Below are positions 15,888 through 24,288 of a DNA stretch of 64,000 bases, one piece after another. How positions within the stretch are numbered: position 1 is the stretch's first letter; every line of letters begins with the position of its first letter. This DNA is from an uncultured Alkaliphilus sp. (GTDB lineage: Bacteria; Bacillota; Clostridia; Peptostreptococcales; Natronincolaceae): NCBI GenBank assembly GCA_938074565.1, contig CALJEQ010000006.1:372001-436000 (forward strand). The letters are read 5' to 3'. Position numbers and translations under genes: made by a program. The notes beneath the pieces were generated by a model. That model saw nothing but the letters and a program-made list of their open reading frames with translations, searched no databases and had not been told where the DNA came from.

Positions 15888-16430
15888 ATGTTGAAGAAAT
15901 CTGGTAAATTCGGCGAATGGATTGAAATTATACTGGTTGCTTTGGTAATATCCCTCTTAATTGAAAACTATTTGTTTGGATTTGCAGTAGTACAGGGGAA
16001 ATCTATGGAACCAACCATTAATAATAATGATAGACTGTTGGTTGTTAAGTTTGCATATAAATATAAAGAACCACAAGTAGGAGATTTAGTTATCTTTAAT
16101 CCCCCCAGTAGTAAGCGTAAAAATGAATTGTTTATTAAAAGAATTGTTGCATCAGAAAATGATTATTTTACCATACGGGAAGGTACATTATTGGTAAATG
16201 ATGAAGAACGGGTAGAAAACTACATATTTCAAGAGGACTACATTGAACGGATATATCCCTATGTGCAAGGGGTAGTTCCAGATGAAACGGTTTTTGTTAT
16301 GGGAGATAATCGAAATGATAGTAATGATAGTAGGAACTTTGGTTTTGTAGATAAGAAAAGCATAAAGGGTAAAGTGATTTGTAGGATATGGCCTTTAAAT
16401 GAGATTAGAACATTTGTAGGTGGAAGTTAA
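15888..16430 (+). CDS. lepB: Signal peptidase I (third, divergent)
   Basis: The 180-residue protein has an N-terminal membrane helix (about 12-30), Ser39 in GKSMEPT, Lys84 in LFIKRIVASEND and the box MGDNRNDSNDSR. Both catalytic residues are present. The usual PGD after the lysine region is replaced by END, and the sequence is clearly less close to the two signal peptidases 5-6 kb upstream than those are to each other. GGAGGATG before ATG 15888 sets the start. It may be specialised for particular preproteins, although no exported substrate is adjacent. Confidence 0.88.
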   Translation: MLKKSGKFGEWIEIILVALVISLLIENYLFGFAVVQGKSMEPTINNNDRLLVVKFAYKYKEPQVGDLVIFNPPSSKRKNELFIKRIVASENDYFTIREGTLLVNDEERVENYIFQEDYIERIYPYVQGVVPDETVFVMGDNRNDSNDSRNFGFVDKKSIKGKVICRIWPLNEIRTFVGGS

Positions 16431-16463
16431 AGCTGATGAAAAGTACCTAACTTTTTCATTGTG

Positions 16464-16515
16464 AAATCAAGCCCCCTTTCGTATTTGAATAATACGTTTA
16501 GGAGGCTTGATTTTA
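16464..16515 (+). terminator. Two-tier hairpin terminator, copy 3
   Basis: Outer stem AAATCAAGCC/GGCTTGATTT, a C-A mismatch, two CC/GG pairs, a TTT/TTTA internal loop and inner stem CGTATT/AATACG. A T-rich tail follows. Third occurrence of the geometry seen at 6464 and 14988. Confidence 0.75.
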
Positions 16516-16574
16516 TTGTGTAGTATTTGATAAGATTTCTATAAACGAGGCATTTAGATGTAGGGAGTGTTAAA

Positions 16575-17639
16575 ATGGATTTAAAAGTTAAAATAAAAGA
16601 GTTTGCTAAAGAAATAGGAGTTGATTTGATAGGTTTTACTACTGCTGACACATTTGAAGATGTAAGGGAAATACTTGAAAAACGGAAAGAGTTACAGTAT
16701 TTTTCTGGCTTTGAGGAAGCAGAGATTGAGTTAAGGGTAAACCCCAGAAGAACTTTAAATGATGCTAAATCAATTATTGTAATTGGACAATCTTATTTTG
16801 TAGATGAAAGTTTGGTAAGTTTAGATAAAAATAATAAACCAGTTTATTATGGAGAGTTGGCTAGAACTGCTTGGGGTAGAGACTACCATATAGTTCTTCA
16901 TGAAAAATTAAACAATATAGCTAAAATGTTAGAAAAAGAAGTAGTTAATTTTCAGTATAAGGCATTTGTTGATACTGGCCCTTTAGTAGACCGACATGTG
17001 GCATATAGGGCAGGTTTAGGATGGTATGGTTATAATTCCACTATCATAAATGAAGAATATGGTTCATGGTTTTTTATAGGTTACATGATTACCAACGTGG
17101 ATATTCAACCTGATAAACCCCTTGAAAATAAAAGTTGTTTTGGATGTAACTTATGTATAAAAAATTGTCCTTCAGACGCAATAGAAGAACCTTATCTATT
17201 TAATGCAAATAAGTGTTTATCTTGCCTACTACAAAAAAAGACCGACATTCCAGAAACAGAACGGGCTAAACTTGGAAAAAGGCTCTATGGGTGTGATGTT
17301 TGCCAAACTATTTGTCCCCATAATAAAAATATTAAAAAATCCACCACTAAAGAATTTATTCCAGTGGATTCTTCCCATAAAGTAGATTTAGTTAAGTTAT
17401 TAAGCATGTCAAACAAAGAATATAAAGAGGTTTTTGGTGGAAATGCCTCTGGGTGGCGGGGAAAAAAAGTAATGCAAAGAAATGCCATCATTGCCTTAGT
17501 TAATGAGGGGAAAGCTGATGCTGTTAAATATCTTATACCACTTTTAAAGGATGAAAGACAAGAGATTAGGGAGTACGCTAAATGGGGTATTGGAGTTTTG
17601 AACCCTCAGTTGGCTAAAGAGGTAAAGAATAAAGAATAA
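16575..17639 (+). CDS. queG: Epoxyqueuosine reductase
   Basis: The 354-residue cytosolic enzyme catalyses the last step of queuosine synthesis on tRNA, reducing epoxyqueuosine at position 34 with a corrinoid and two 4Fe-4S clusters. Seen are the N-terminal cobalamin-binding region, ferredoxin-like cysteine sets CFGCNLCIKNCP and CLSCLL...CDVCQTICP, and a short HEAT-like C-terminus (IPLLKDERQEIREYAKWGIG). GGGAGTG precedes ATG 16575. Its need for cobalamin fits the B12 uptake and assembly genes at the end of the window. Confidence 0.93.
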   Translation: MDLKVKIKEFAKEIGVDLIGFTTADTFEDVREILEKRKELQYFSGFEEAEIELRVNPRRTLNDAKSIIVIGQSYFVDESLVSLDKNNKPVYYGELARTAWGRDYHIVLHEKLNNIAKMLEKEVVNFQYKAFVDTGPLVDRHVAYRAGLGWYGYNSTIINEEYGSWFFIGYMITNVDIQPDKPLENKSCFGCNLCIKNCPSDAIEEPYLFNANKCLSCLLQKKTDIPETERAKLGKRLYGCDVCQTICPHNKNIKKSTTKEFIPVDSSHKVDLVKLLSMSNKEYKEVFGGNASGWRGKKVMQRNAIIALVNEGKADAVKYLIPLLKDERQEIREYAKWGIGVLNPQLAKEVKNKE

Positions 17640-17662
17640 AGCATTTATTAATTAACTCCTAA

Positions 17663-17691
17663 CAGCTGTGGAAAACCACAGCTTCATTTTT
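17663..17691 (+). terminator. Terminator after queG
   Basis: An 8-bp stem AGCTGTGG/CCACAGCT with a 4-base A loop is followed by TCATTTTTTT. Confidence 0.85.
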
Positions 17692-17807
17692 TTACTTATA
17701 TAGGCACACATTTAATCTTTCCATACTAATATAAAGATATAGTACCCTATCGTGTCCATTATGAATAAGATAGTAGTAGTTTATATCTAATAGAATGGAG
17801 GGATCAT

Positions 17808-20165
17808 ATGAGACATCCACTGGAATTATCCCATCAACAACTTAGAAGAATTTGTAACATAGAAGCTTTTGACTTTAAAACTACAGAAGAAGTACCTATT
17901 ATAGAAGGTATGATGGGGCAAAAAAGGGCTGAAGAAGCCATGCAGTTTGGTTTGGGAATAGAGCATAATAGTTATCATATATACATCAGTGGTCCAAAGG
18001 GAACAGGAAGAAGCAGTTACGCCAAGTCATTAATAGAAAAATTATCAAAAGAAAAACCAGTACCAGAAGATTGGTGTTACGTATATAGCTTTCAACAACC
18101 AGATAAGGCTACAGCTCTAAACCTTCCAGCTGGTAGAGGAAAGAAATTTCAAAAACACATGCAGGAAATGGTGGAAGACATAATCCTTCAAGTTTCTAAA
18201 GCCTTTAATAGTGAAGACTTTGATCGGCAAAGAAATGAAATCTCTAGGATTTATCAAGATGAAAAGAATAGATTATTAGCCTATTTATCTATATTTTCAA
18301 AGGAACGTAATTTTACAGTAAAAGCCACCAGTACAGGATTTGCTTTTAAACCTTATTATAAAGATAAAGAACTAACAGAAGATGAATTTGATCAATTAGA
18401 TGACGCTGTGAAAGATAAAATGGATGAGCATCTAGAGGAAATACAGGAGACAGCATTAGAAGTGTTAATTAAAATAAAGAAAATAGAACGTTTGGCTAAA
18501 AAAAGATTAATACAGTTAGAGATGAAGGTGGGGCTATTTGTTGTTAATCCCATTATTCAAGAAATGGTGGATATTTATAAAGATTGTGAAAAGGTTGTGA
18601 CTTATTTAAGATTAGTGGAGGAAGACATAGTAGAAAATATTTATCAATTTGTTGCAGACGATGATGATTTATTAAATTTAACAGAAAAAATACAAGCAGA
18701 TGATTTTTTAAAAAAATACAAAGTAAATTTGTTTATAGATAATAGCAATACAGAAGGTGCTCCTCTTATTATGGAATTTAACCCTACCTTAAATAAACTT
18801 ACTGGTTCTGTAGAATATATAAATAGTAATGGTGTACTTAAAACTAGCTTTCTTCATATAAAATCAGGAGCTGTTCACCTTGCCAATGGAGGATATTTAA
18901 TTATTGAAGCCACTAAGTTATTAACAAACCCATATTCATGGGAGACGTTAAAGCGAATATTACAAACAAAAGAAATAACGGTAGAGAATATGGGTAGTCA
19001 ATTAGGTATTATGGATGGAAGCTCTATAAAATTAGAACCAATACCAATACATTTAAAAGTAGTGCTAATCGGTAGTGAACGCTTGTATTACTTGTTATAT
19101 CACTATGATGAAGACTTTCAGAAATATTTCAAAATATTAGTTGATTTTGATGATGAGATGGAAAGAAATCAAGAAAATGAAATAATGATGGCACAATTTA
19201 TAAGTAGCTATACAAAAGCTAAAGATTTACGACCTTTTAGCAAAGAAAGTGTTGCCAGATTGGTGGAATATAGCTCTAAACTTACTGGTAATCAAAACAA
19301 AATGTCTACAAGATTTAATAAAATAATTGAAATTATAGTGGAAGCTGATCGATGGGCAGACTTAGAAAAAAGTGAAATAATTTCAGTTAATCATATTAAA
19401 AAAGCAATAGAACACAAGCTTTATAGAGTTGACAAATATCAAAAGAAGATTAATGAGAACTTTGAAAATGAGAAAGTACTAATAGACGTAAAAGGAAAAC
19501 AAGTTGGGGTAATTAATGGACTTTCAGTGTTATCCATTGGCGAACAATCCTTTGGAAAGCCCAGTGTCATCACTATTAGTTCCAGTGCAGGAAAAGATGG
19601 AGTTATTAATATAGAAAGAGAAGTAAATTTAAGTGGAGAGATTTACGATAAAGGAGTATTGATACTAACAGGTTTTCTACTGGAAAAGTTTGCCCAAAAA
19701 AGACCGTTAGCTTTATCAGCCAGAATCTGTTTTGAACAGTCTTATGGTGGAGTGGATGGGGACAGTGCGTCTAGTGCAGAACTATATGCCCTATTATCCA
19801 GTATAGCAGGAATCCCAGTGAAACAACATATTGCAGTTACAGGTTCAGTAAATCAAAAGGGATTTATACAGCCAGTTGGGGGAGTTACAGAAAAAATAGA
19901 AGGCTTCTACAACATTTGCCATCAGAGGGGATTAACAGGGAATCAAGGGGTAATCATACCTTATCAAAATGTCGATAATTTAATGTTATCCGATGAAATT
20001 GTTCAATCAGTAAAAGATGGTAAATTTCATATCTATGCAGTAAAACATGTTAATGAAGGTATGGAATTGGTTATGGGAATGAGCTATGAAAAGATTTATA
20101 AAGCAGTTGATGAAAAACTACAACAGTATTATGAAGCTGTTAACAATAAAATAGAAAATAAATAA
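17808..20165 (+). CDS. Lon-like ATP-dependent protease (LonC/YcbZ-type family)
   Basis: The 785-residue protein has an N-terminal AAA-type ATPase region whose P-loop reads GPKGTGRS, with Arg in place of the usual Lys. A long coiled, charged insert follows (about 120-300), then a second ATPase-like part, and a C-terminal Lon protease domain. The catalytic Ser lies in GGVDGDSASSAEL and the catalytic Lys in QPVGGVTEKIEGF. This is the 'Lon-related' family common in Clostridia, distinct from LonA. Whether ATP is hydrolysed is uncertain given the Arg, but similar P-loops occur in relatives. GGAGGG precedes ATG 17808. It is a single gene flanked by terminators. Confidence 0.87.
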   Translation: MRHPLELSHQQLRRICNIEAFDFKTTEEVPIIEGMMGQKRAEEAMQFGLGIEHNSYHIYISGPKGTGRSSYAKSLIEKLSKEKPVPEDWCYVYSFQQPDKATALNLPAGRGKKFQKHMQEMVEDIILQVSKAFNSEDFDRQRNEISRIYQDEKNRLLAYLSIFSKERNFTVKATSTGFAFKPYYKDKELTEDEFDQLDDAVKDKMDEHLEEIQETALEVLIKIKKIERLAKKRLIQLEMKVGLFVVNPIIQEMVDIYKDCEKVVTYLRLVEEDIVENIYQFVADDDDLLNLTEKIQADDFLKKYKVNLFIDNSNTEGAPLIMEFNPTLNKLTGSVEYINSNGVLKTSFLHIKSGAVHLANGGYLIIEATKLLTNPYSWETLKRILQTKEITVENMGSQLGIMDGSSIKLEPIPIHLKVVLIGSERLYYLLYHYDEDFQKYFKILVDFDDEMERNQENEIMMAQFISSYTKAKDLRPFSKESVARLVEYSSKLTGNQNKMSTRFNKIIEIIVEADRWADLEKSEIISVNHIKKAIEHKLYRVDKYQKKINENFENEKVLIDVKGKQVGVINGLSVLSIGEQSFGKPSVITISSSAGKDGVINIEREVNLSGEIYDKGVLILTGFLLEKFAQKRPLALSARICFEQSYGGVDGDSASSAELYALLSSIAGIPVKQHIAVTGSVNQKGFIQPVGGVTEKIEGFYNICHQRGLTGNQGVIIPYQNVDNLMLSDEIVQSVKDGKFHIYAVKHVNEGMELVMGMSYEKIYKAVDEKLQQYYEAVNNKIENK

Positions 20166-20210
20166 CAGTCAAATATGTTTAATTTAATAACAAGTTAAAC
20201 TTTAACATAA

Positions 20211-20237
20211 AAAAGATGCCCTAAGGGGTGTCTTTTT
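20211..20237 (+). terminator. Terminator after Lon-like protease gene
   Basis: An 11-bp stem with two G-T pairs (AAAAGATGCCC with GGGTGTCTTTT) and a 4-base loop ends in a T-run. The remaining 180 bases to the next gene are A/T-rich, with nothing else I can support. Confidence 0.8.
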
Positions 20238-20418
20238 ACTTTACTGTTGGTAGTTACTGTAAGAGTTTGTTAATATTATATTAATAAATTTAATATTCTA
20301 ACTTTAGTAAAATAGAGGAAATTTCATTTTAAATATGATATTCTATGGTTATAGTACATGAATTTATATGCATTATTTTAAATAGTAAAATAAGATAATA
20401 TTTAGGAGGTTTGTCAAA

Positions 20419-21486
20419 ATGGCTAAAATGAAGGTTGTAATGAAACAAGAAGCTAAAGTAGGAGCAGTCTTATCAGAAATGGAAATCCCTAAGATTGGCT
20501 CAAGAGAAGTTCTTGTTAAGGTATTGGCAACATCTATATGTGGAACTGATGCTCATATATACAGCTGGGATGAATGGTCTCAAAAAAGAATTAAACCACC
20601 TTATGTAATGGGGCACGAATTTGCTGGAGAAGTTGTAGAGGTAGGGGCTGATGTAACTGCTATTAAAATAGGAGATATTGTTTCTGCTGAAACCCATATA
20701 GTTTGTGGAGTTTGTGACCTTTGTACCACTGGTAATGCCCATATTTGTAAAGACACAGCTATTTTAGGAGTAGATACCAACGGTACATATGCTGAATATG
20801 TAGCTATACCCGAAAGTAATGCATGGAAAAACCCAAAAGGTATTGATCCTGCTTACTTAGCAGTACAAGAACCATTAGGAAATGCAGTACATACCATTAT
20901 GGCAGGAGAAATAGTTGGAAAAACTGTTGCAGTTGTAGGTTGCGGACCAATTGGAATTATGGCGGTGGCAGTGGCTAAAGCAGTAAGTGCATCAAAAGTA
21001 ATTGCAATAGAAGTAAATGAATATAGATTAGAACTAGCAAAACAGTTGGGGGCAGATGTGGTTATTAACCCAATGAAGGAAGACCCGATTGCAAGAATAA
21101 TGGAAGAAACCAATGGGTTAGGTGTAGATGTGGTGGCAGAAATGTCGGGTAATGCAATAGCCATTAGACAAGCATTAAAATATATTAAATTAGGTGGAAG
21201 AATGTCTTTATTGGGTATTCCTACTAGTGAAGTATCTTTAGATATTGCTAATGACATCGTTTTCAAAGGTATTACAATACAAGGTATTGTGGGAAGAAAA
21301 ATGTATGATACATGGTTCCAAGTTAAAGGTCTATTGGAATCAGGTAATTTAAATTTAGACCCAATTATTACCCACCGTTTAGCTATGGAAGACTTTGAAA
21401 AGGGTTTTGATTTAATGCTAAGTGGTAATTGTGGAAAGGTTGTCCTATATCCTACTAAAGAACTTTTAGATACATATAATAAATAA
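20419..21486 (+). CDS. tdh: L-threonine 3-dehydrogenase
   Basis: The 355-residue zinc alcohol dehydrogenase-type enzyme oxidises threonine with NAD+ to 2-amino-3-ketobutyrate. The catalytic zinc ligands are in SICGTDAHIY and GHEFAGEV. The structural zinc site is CGVCDLCTTGNAHIC, and the Rossmann motif is VVGCGPIGIMA near residue 175. The SWDEW segment after the first zinc motif is typical of Tdh rather than sorbitol dehydrogenase. AGGAGG precedes ATG 20419. The next gene, kbl, takes the product, so the pair breaks threonine to glycine and acetyl-CoA. Confidence 0.95.
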   Translation: MAKMKVVMKQEAKVGAVLSEMEIPKIGSREVLVKVLATSICGTDAHIYSWDEWSQKRIKPPYVMGHEFAGEVVEVGADVTAIKIGDIVSAETHIVCGVCDLCTTGNAHICKDTAILGVDTNGTYAEYVAIPESNAWKNPKGIDPAYLAVQEPLGNAVHTIMAGEIVGKTVAVVGCGPIGIMAVAVAKAVSASKVIAIEVNEYRLELAKQLGADVVINPMKEDPIARIMEETNGLGVDVVAEMSGNAIAIRQALKYIKLGGRMSLLGIPTSEVSLDIANDIVFKGITIQGIVGRKMYDTWFQVKGLLESGNLNLDPIITHRLAMEDFEKGFDLMLSGNCGKVVLYPTKELLDTYNK

Positions 21487-21604
21487 ATATAATTTAAAAA
21501 GCTTTAACTAGAGGATAATGTGGAGTTCCTGTTATTATATTATTAATAATGTTAATAATATAAGGTAGAGGAAAATAAAATAAATAAAAGGAGGTAGTCA
21601 AATT

Positions 21605-22792
21605 ATGTCTAATATACATGAATTGAGTTTCCTAAAAGAAAAAATACAAGAACTGAAAAATGATGGGGTATATCGTAAACTACCAATACTAGAAGGTGCC
21701 AACGAATCAGAAGTAATTTTAAATGGAAAAAGAGTTATTAATCTTTCCTCCAACAACTACTTAGGTTTTGCAAACCACCCTAGATTAAAAAAAGCAGCTA
21801 TTGACGCAGTGGAAAAGTATGGTGTTGGAGCAGGGGCAGTTAGAACTATTATAGGAAATATGGACATCCATGAAGAAATGGAAACTCTTTTAGCTAAGTT
21901 TAAAAGAGAAGAAGCTGTAATGACTTTCCAATCGGGCTTCAATTGTAATGCAGGTACTATTCAAGCTGTCACAGAAAAGGGCGATTTAATTGTTTCAGAT
22001 GAATTAAATCATGCCAGCATTATTGACGGTTCAAGACTAAGTAGAGCAGATAAAACAGTGTACAAGCACTCTGATATGAACCACTTAGAACAAGTACTTA
22101 AAGAAAACAGAGATAAATACAGAAATGTTTTAATTATAACCGATGGAGTATTCAGTATGGATGGAGATATTGCACCTCTACCAGATATTGTAAACTTAGC
22201 GGAAAAGTATAATGCCATGACCTATGTTGACGATGCCCACGGTTCTGGCGTGTTAGGGGAAAGTGGAAGAGGAACAGTAGACCATTTTGGACTTCATGGA
22301 AGAGTAGACTTCACTATTGGTACTCTATCTAAAGCCATTGGAGTTATTGGTGGATATGTGGCAGGTAGTGAAACCATGAGAGATTGGTTAAGTCATAGAG
22401 GAAGACCGTTACTATTCAGTACATCATTACCACCAGCAGCTGTTGGTTCTATTATTGAGGCAGTTAATTTACTTATGAGTACAACCGAGTATACAGACCG
22501 CTTATGGGATAATGCAAAATATTTTAAAGCTAAGATGAGTCAATTAGGTTTTAATATTGGCAACAGTCAAACGCCTATAACACCAGTTATTATTGGAGAA
22601 GAATCTAAAACAATGGAATTTAGTAAAAAACTATTTGAAAATGGTGTGTTTGTTTCAGGTATTGTATTCCCGACAGTGCCAAAGGGTACCGGAAGATGTA
22701 GAGTTATGGTAACAGCAGGGCATACAAAAGAACAGTTGGATAGAGCAGTGGAAATCTTCAAAAAAGTTGGAGAAGAAATGAATTTAATATAA
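21605..22792 (+). CDS. kbl: Glycine C-acetyltransferase (2-amino-3-ketobutyrate CoA ligase)
   Basis: The 395-residue PLP enzyme of the alpha-oxoamine synthase family cleaves 2-amino-3-ketobutyrate with CoA to glycine and acetyl-CoA. Seen are the [10 protein letters not shown] substrate region, [11 protein letters not shown] (PLP-contacting Asp and His) and [12 protein letters not shown] with the PLP-binding Lys. AAGGAGG stands before ATG 21605. It forms a threonine catabolic operon with tdh and ends at a very strong terminator. Confidence 0.95.
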   Translation: MSNIHELSFLKEKIQELKNDGVYRKLPILEGANESEVILNGKRVINLSSNNYLGFANHPRLKKAAIDAVEKYGVGAGAVRTIIGNMDIHEEMETLLAKFKREEAVMTFQSGFNCNAGTIQAVTEKGDLIVSDELNHASIIDGSRLSRADKTVYKHSDMNHLEQVLKENRDKYRNVLIITDGVFSMDGDIAPLPDIVNLAEKYNAMTYVDDAHGSGVLGESGRGTVDHFGLHGRVDFTIGTLSKAIGVIGGYVAGSETMRDWLSHRGRPLLFSTSLPPAAVGSIIEAVNLLMSTTEYTDRLWDNAKYFKAKMSQLGFNIGNSQTPITPVIIGEESKTMEFSKKLFENGVFVSGIVFPTVPKGTGRCRVMVTAGHTKEQLDRAVEIFKKVGEEMNLI

Positions 22793-22798
22793 TAACAT

Positions 22799-22846
22799 AA
22801 AAGAAAAGGATTACTGATGATTTATATTCAGTAATCCTTTTCTTTT
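22799..22846 (+). terminator. Strong terminator after kbl
   Basis: A perfect 19-bp stem (AAAAGAAAAGGATTACTGA with its complement) around a 10-base loop. The A and T runs at its base make it usable from either strand. Confidence 0.88.
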
Positions 22847-22879
22847 AATGAAATTTTATTAGTATTTTATTCTTTAAAA

Positions 22880-23002
22880 CTATCTTGCAGTTGTTTCGTA
22901 ATCTACAACCAAACCTTTACCAGATCTAAAGTGGATACCTTCAATTAATGACATTTTAAAGCACGTATCTAAGAAGATGAAGTTGATACTTTGTTGATAC
23001 CT
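22880..23002 (-). pseudogene. Remnant of an unidentified gene (C-terminal tail)
   Basis: A 40-codon minus-strand frame, open from a stop at 23005 to TAG at 22882-22880, reads like the end of a real protein (IEGIHFRSGKGLVVDYETTAR). It has no start with a binding site, and upstream the frame breaks at once. A 15-bp direct repeat, GATACCTTCAATTAA, occurs at 22934-22948 and 22996-23010, so part of the tail was probably duplicated during decay. I cannot name the family. The rest of the gap up to 23148 shows no gene. Confidence 0.35.
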
Positions 23003-23148
23003 TCAATTAAAAAAACGACAATTATGTAAGTAGAAGTAAATATTTATTCATTTCTCCTTAAACTTACGTATGTCTACTGGCTTTCGTTTATTTTAACTCT
23101 AAATTGGAGATATTTAAAAGTAAGAAGAAACATTTGGAGGGTGGTCAA

Positions 23149-24288
23149 ATGGAGAGAAAATTCTTACATAAACTATCTATAATTTTAATATTATTGTTTG
23201 CTTTAATGGGTTGTAGACAACAGGCAAAACCAGAAGAAAAATCAACTATTGCTGTGGAAGTAATAACTGTGGAAAGAAAGGGTATAGAAGAAGTAATAAC
23301 TCTAAGGGGACAATTAAAGCCAAGTGAGGAAATTATGGTATTTGCTAAAGTACCAGGTTTAAAGGTCACTAAATTGTCGGTTGAGGTTGGGGATATGGTG
23401 GAGGAGGGTACTTTTCTTTTTGAACTGGATAAAACTTTAGTTAGAAAACAAGTTGAGCAAGCTAAAATGAATTATGACTTAGCAAAGGAAAACTATAATC
23501 AACAAAAACAATTAATGGAAAAAGGTAATGAACTACAAGAAGAAGCTACAGTATTCAAAAACATTGGTAAAATTCCCTCTAAATATGAAAGTTTAATAAA
23601 AGATAACCCCAATAATTCAAAACCAGGGTTGGAGGCTGCTCTAGTTGCGTCTTCAACCCAATTAGAGCAGGCAAGAATGGGATATGTTAATACATTAGAA
23701 CAGTTGGGAGAGCTGGAGTACTATGCCCCTATCACTGGAGTTGTGTCTCAATTAAATATACAAGAAAATCAACTGTTCTTAAACAATATACCAGCAGTTG
23801 TTGTATCAAATACTGATGAACTAAAAGTAGCACTTTCTGTTTCTGCACCATTATTTAGTGAGCTTAAAAAAGATCAAAAAGTGAAGGTTAGGAATGAACA
23901 ACAAGCTTTTCAAGGTAAAGTTAGTTTGATAAACCCAATAACAGACCCTAGAAGTAACCTACATAACGTTGAAGTATTAGTAAGGAATAATGGAAAATAC
24001 CTTAATTCAGGTAGTTTTGTTTTTGTTGATATTCAACGTTCAAAAAAAGAAGATGTAATAGTAATTCCTAAAAACTCTTTGGTGTTTGAAGGTAATGAAG
24101 AATATGTCTATATTGAAAAAGAGGGAAAAGCCCATAGGCAAAAGGTGGAACTGGGAATAAACACAGGTAATGAAGTAGAGATTATTGATGGTTTGAAAAA
24201 AGGCGATAGGGTTATTGTTAAAGGGCAACATTTTATTGAAGATTTGACTCCTGTTAGTGTAAGGAGGGGGAAGAATGAAGATAATTGA
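23149..24288 (+). CDS. RND efflux periplasmic-adaptor-type lipoprotein (HlyD/MFP family)
   Basis: The 379-residue protein has a lipoprotein signal ending in FALMGC with the lipid-bearing Cys22. After it come the paired biotinyl-lipoyl halves (ELKVSEEIMVFAKVPG-type region near 60-90 and YYAPITGVVSQLNI near 200), a helical hairpin between them (about 105-190), and beta-barrel and C-terminal parts. Such adaptors link an RND pump to export paths; in a Gram-positive cell it would be tethered outside the membrane. ATG 23149 follows TTGGAGGGTGG; an earlier in-frame ATG at 23104 lacks a site. It overlaps the pump gene by 14 bases, so translation is coupled. Confidence 0.87.
   Translation: MERKFLHKLSIILILLFALMGCRQQAKPEEKSTIAVEVITVERKGIEEVITLRGQLKPSEEIMVFAKVPGLKVTKLSVEVGDMVEEGTFLFELDKTLVRKQVEQAKMNYDLAKENYNQQKQLMEKGNELQEEATVFKNIGKIPSKYESLIKDNPNNSKPGLEAALVASSTQLEQARMGYVNTLEQLGELEYYAPITGVVSQLNIQENQLFLNNIPAVVVSNTDELKVALSVSAPLFSELKKDQKVKVRNEQQAFQGKVSLINPITDPRSNLHNVEVLVRNNGKYLNSGSFVFVDIQRSKKEDVIVIPKNSLVFEGNEEYVYIEKEGKAHRQKVELGINTGNEVEIIDGLKKGDRVIVKGQHFIEDLTPVSVRRGKNEDN

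Noticed and set aside
20853..21266. 137-codon minus-strand frame
   Set aside because: Antisense to tdh, with no start signal and no protein-like motifs.
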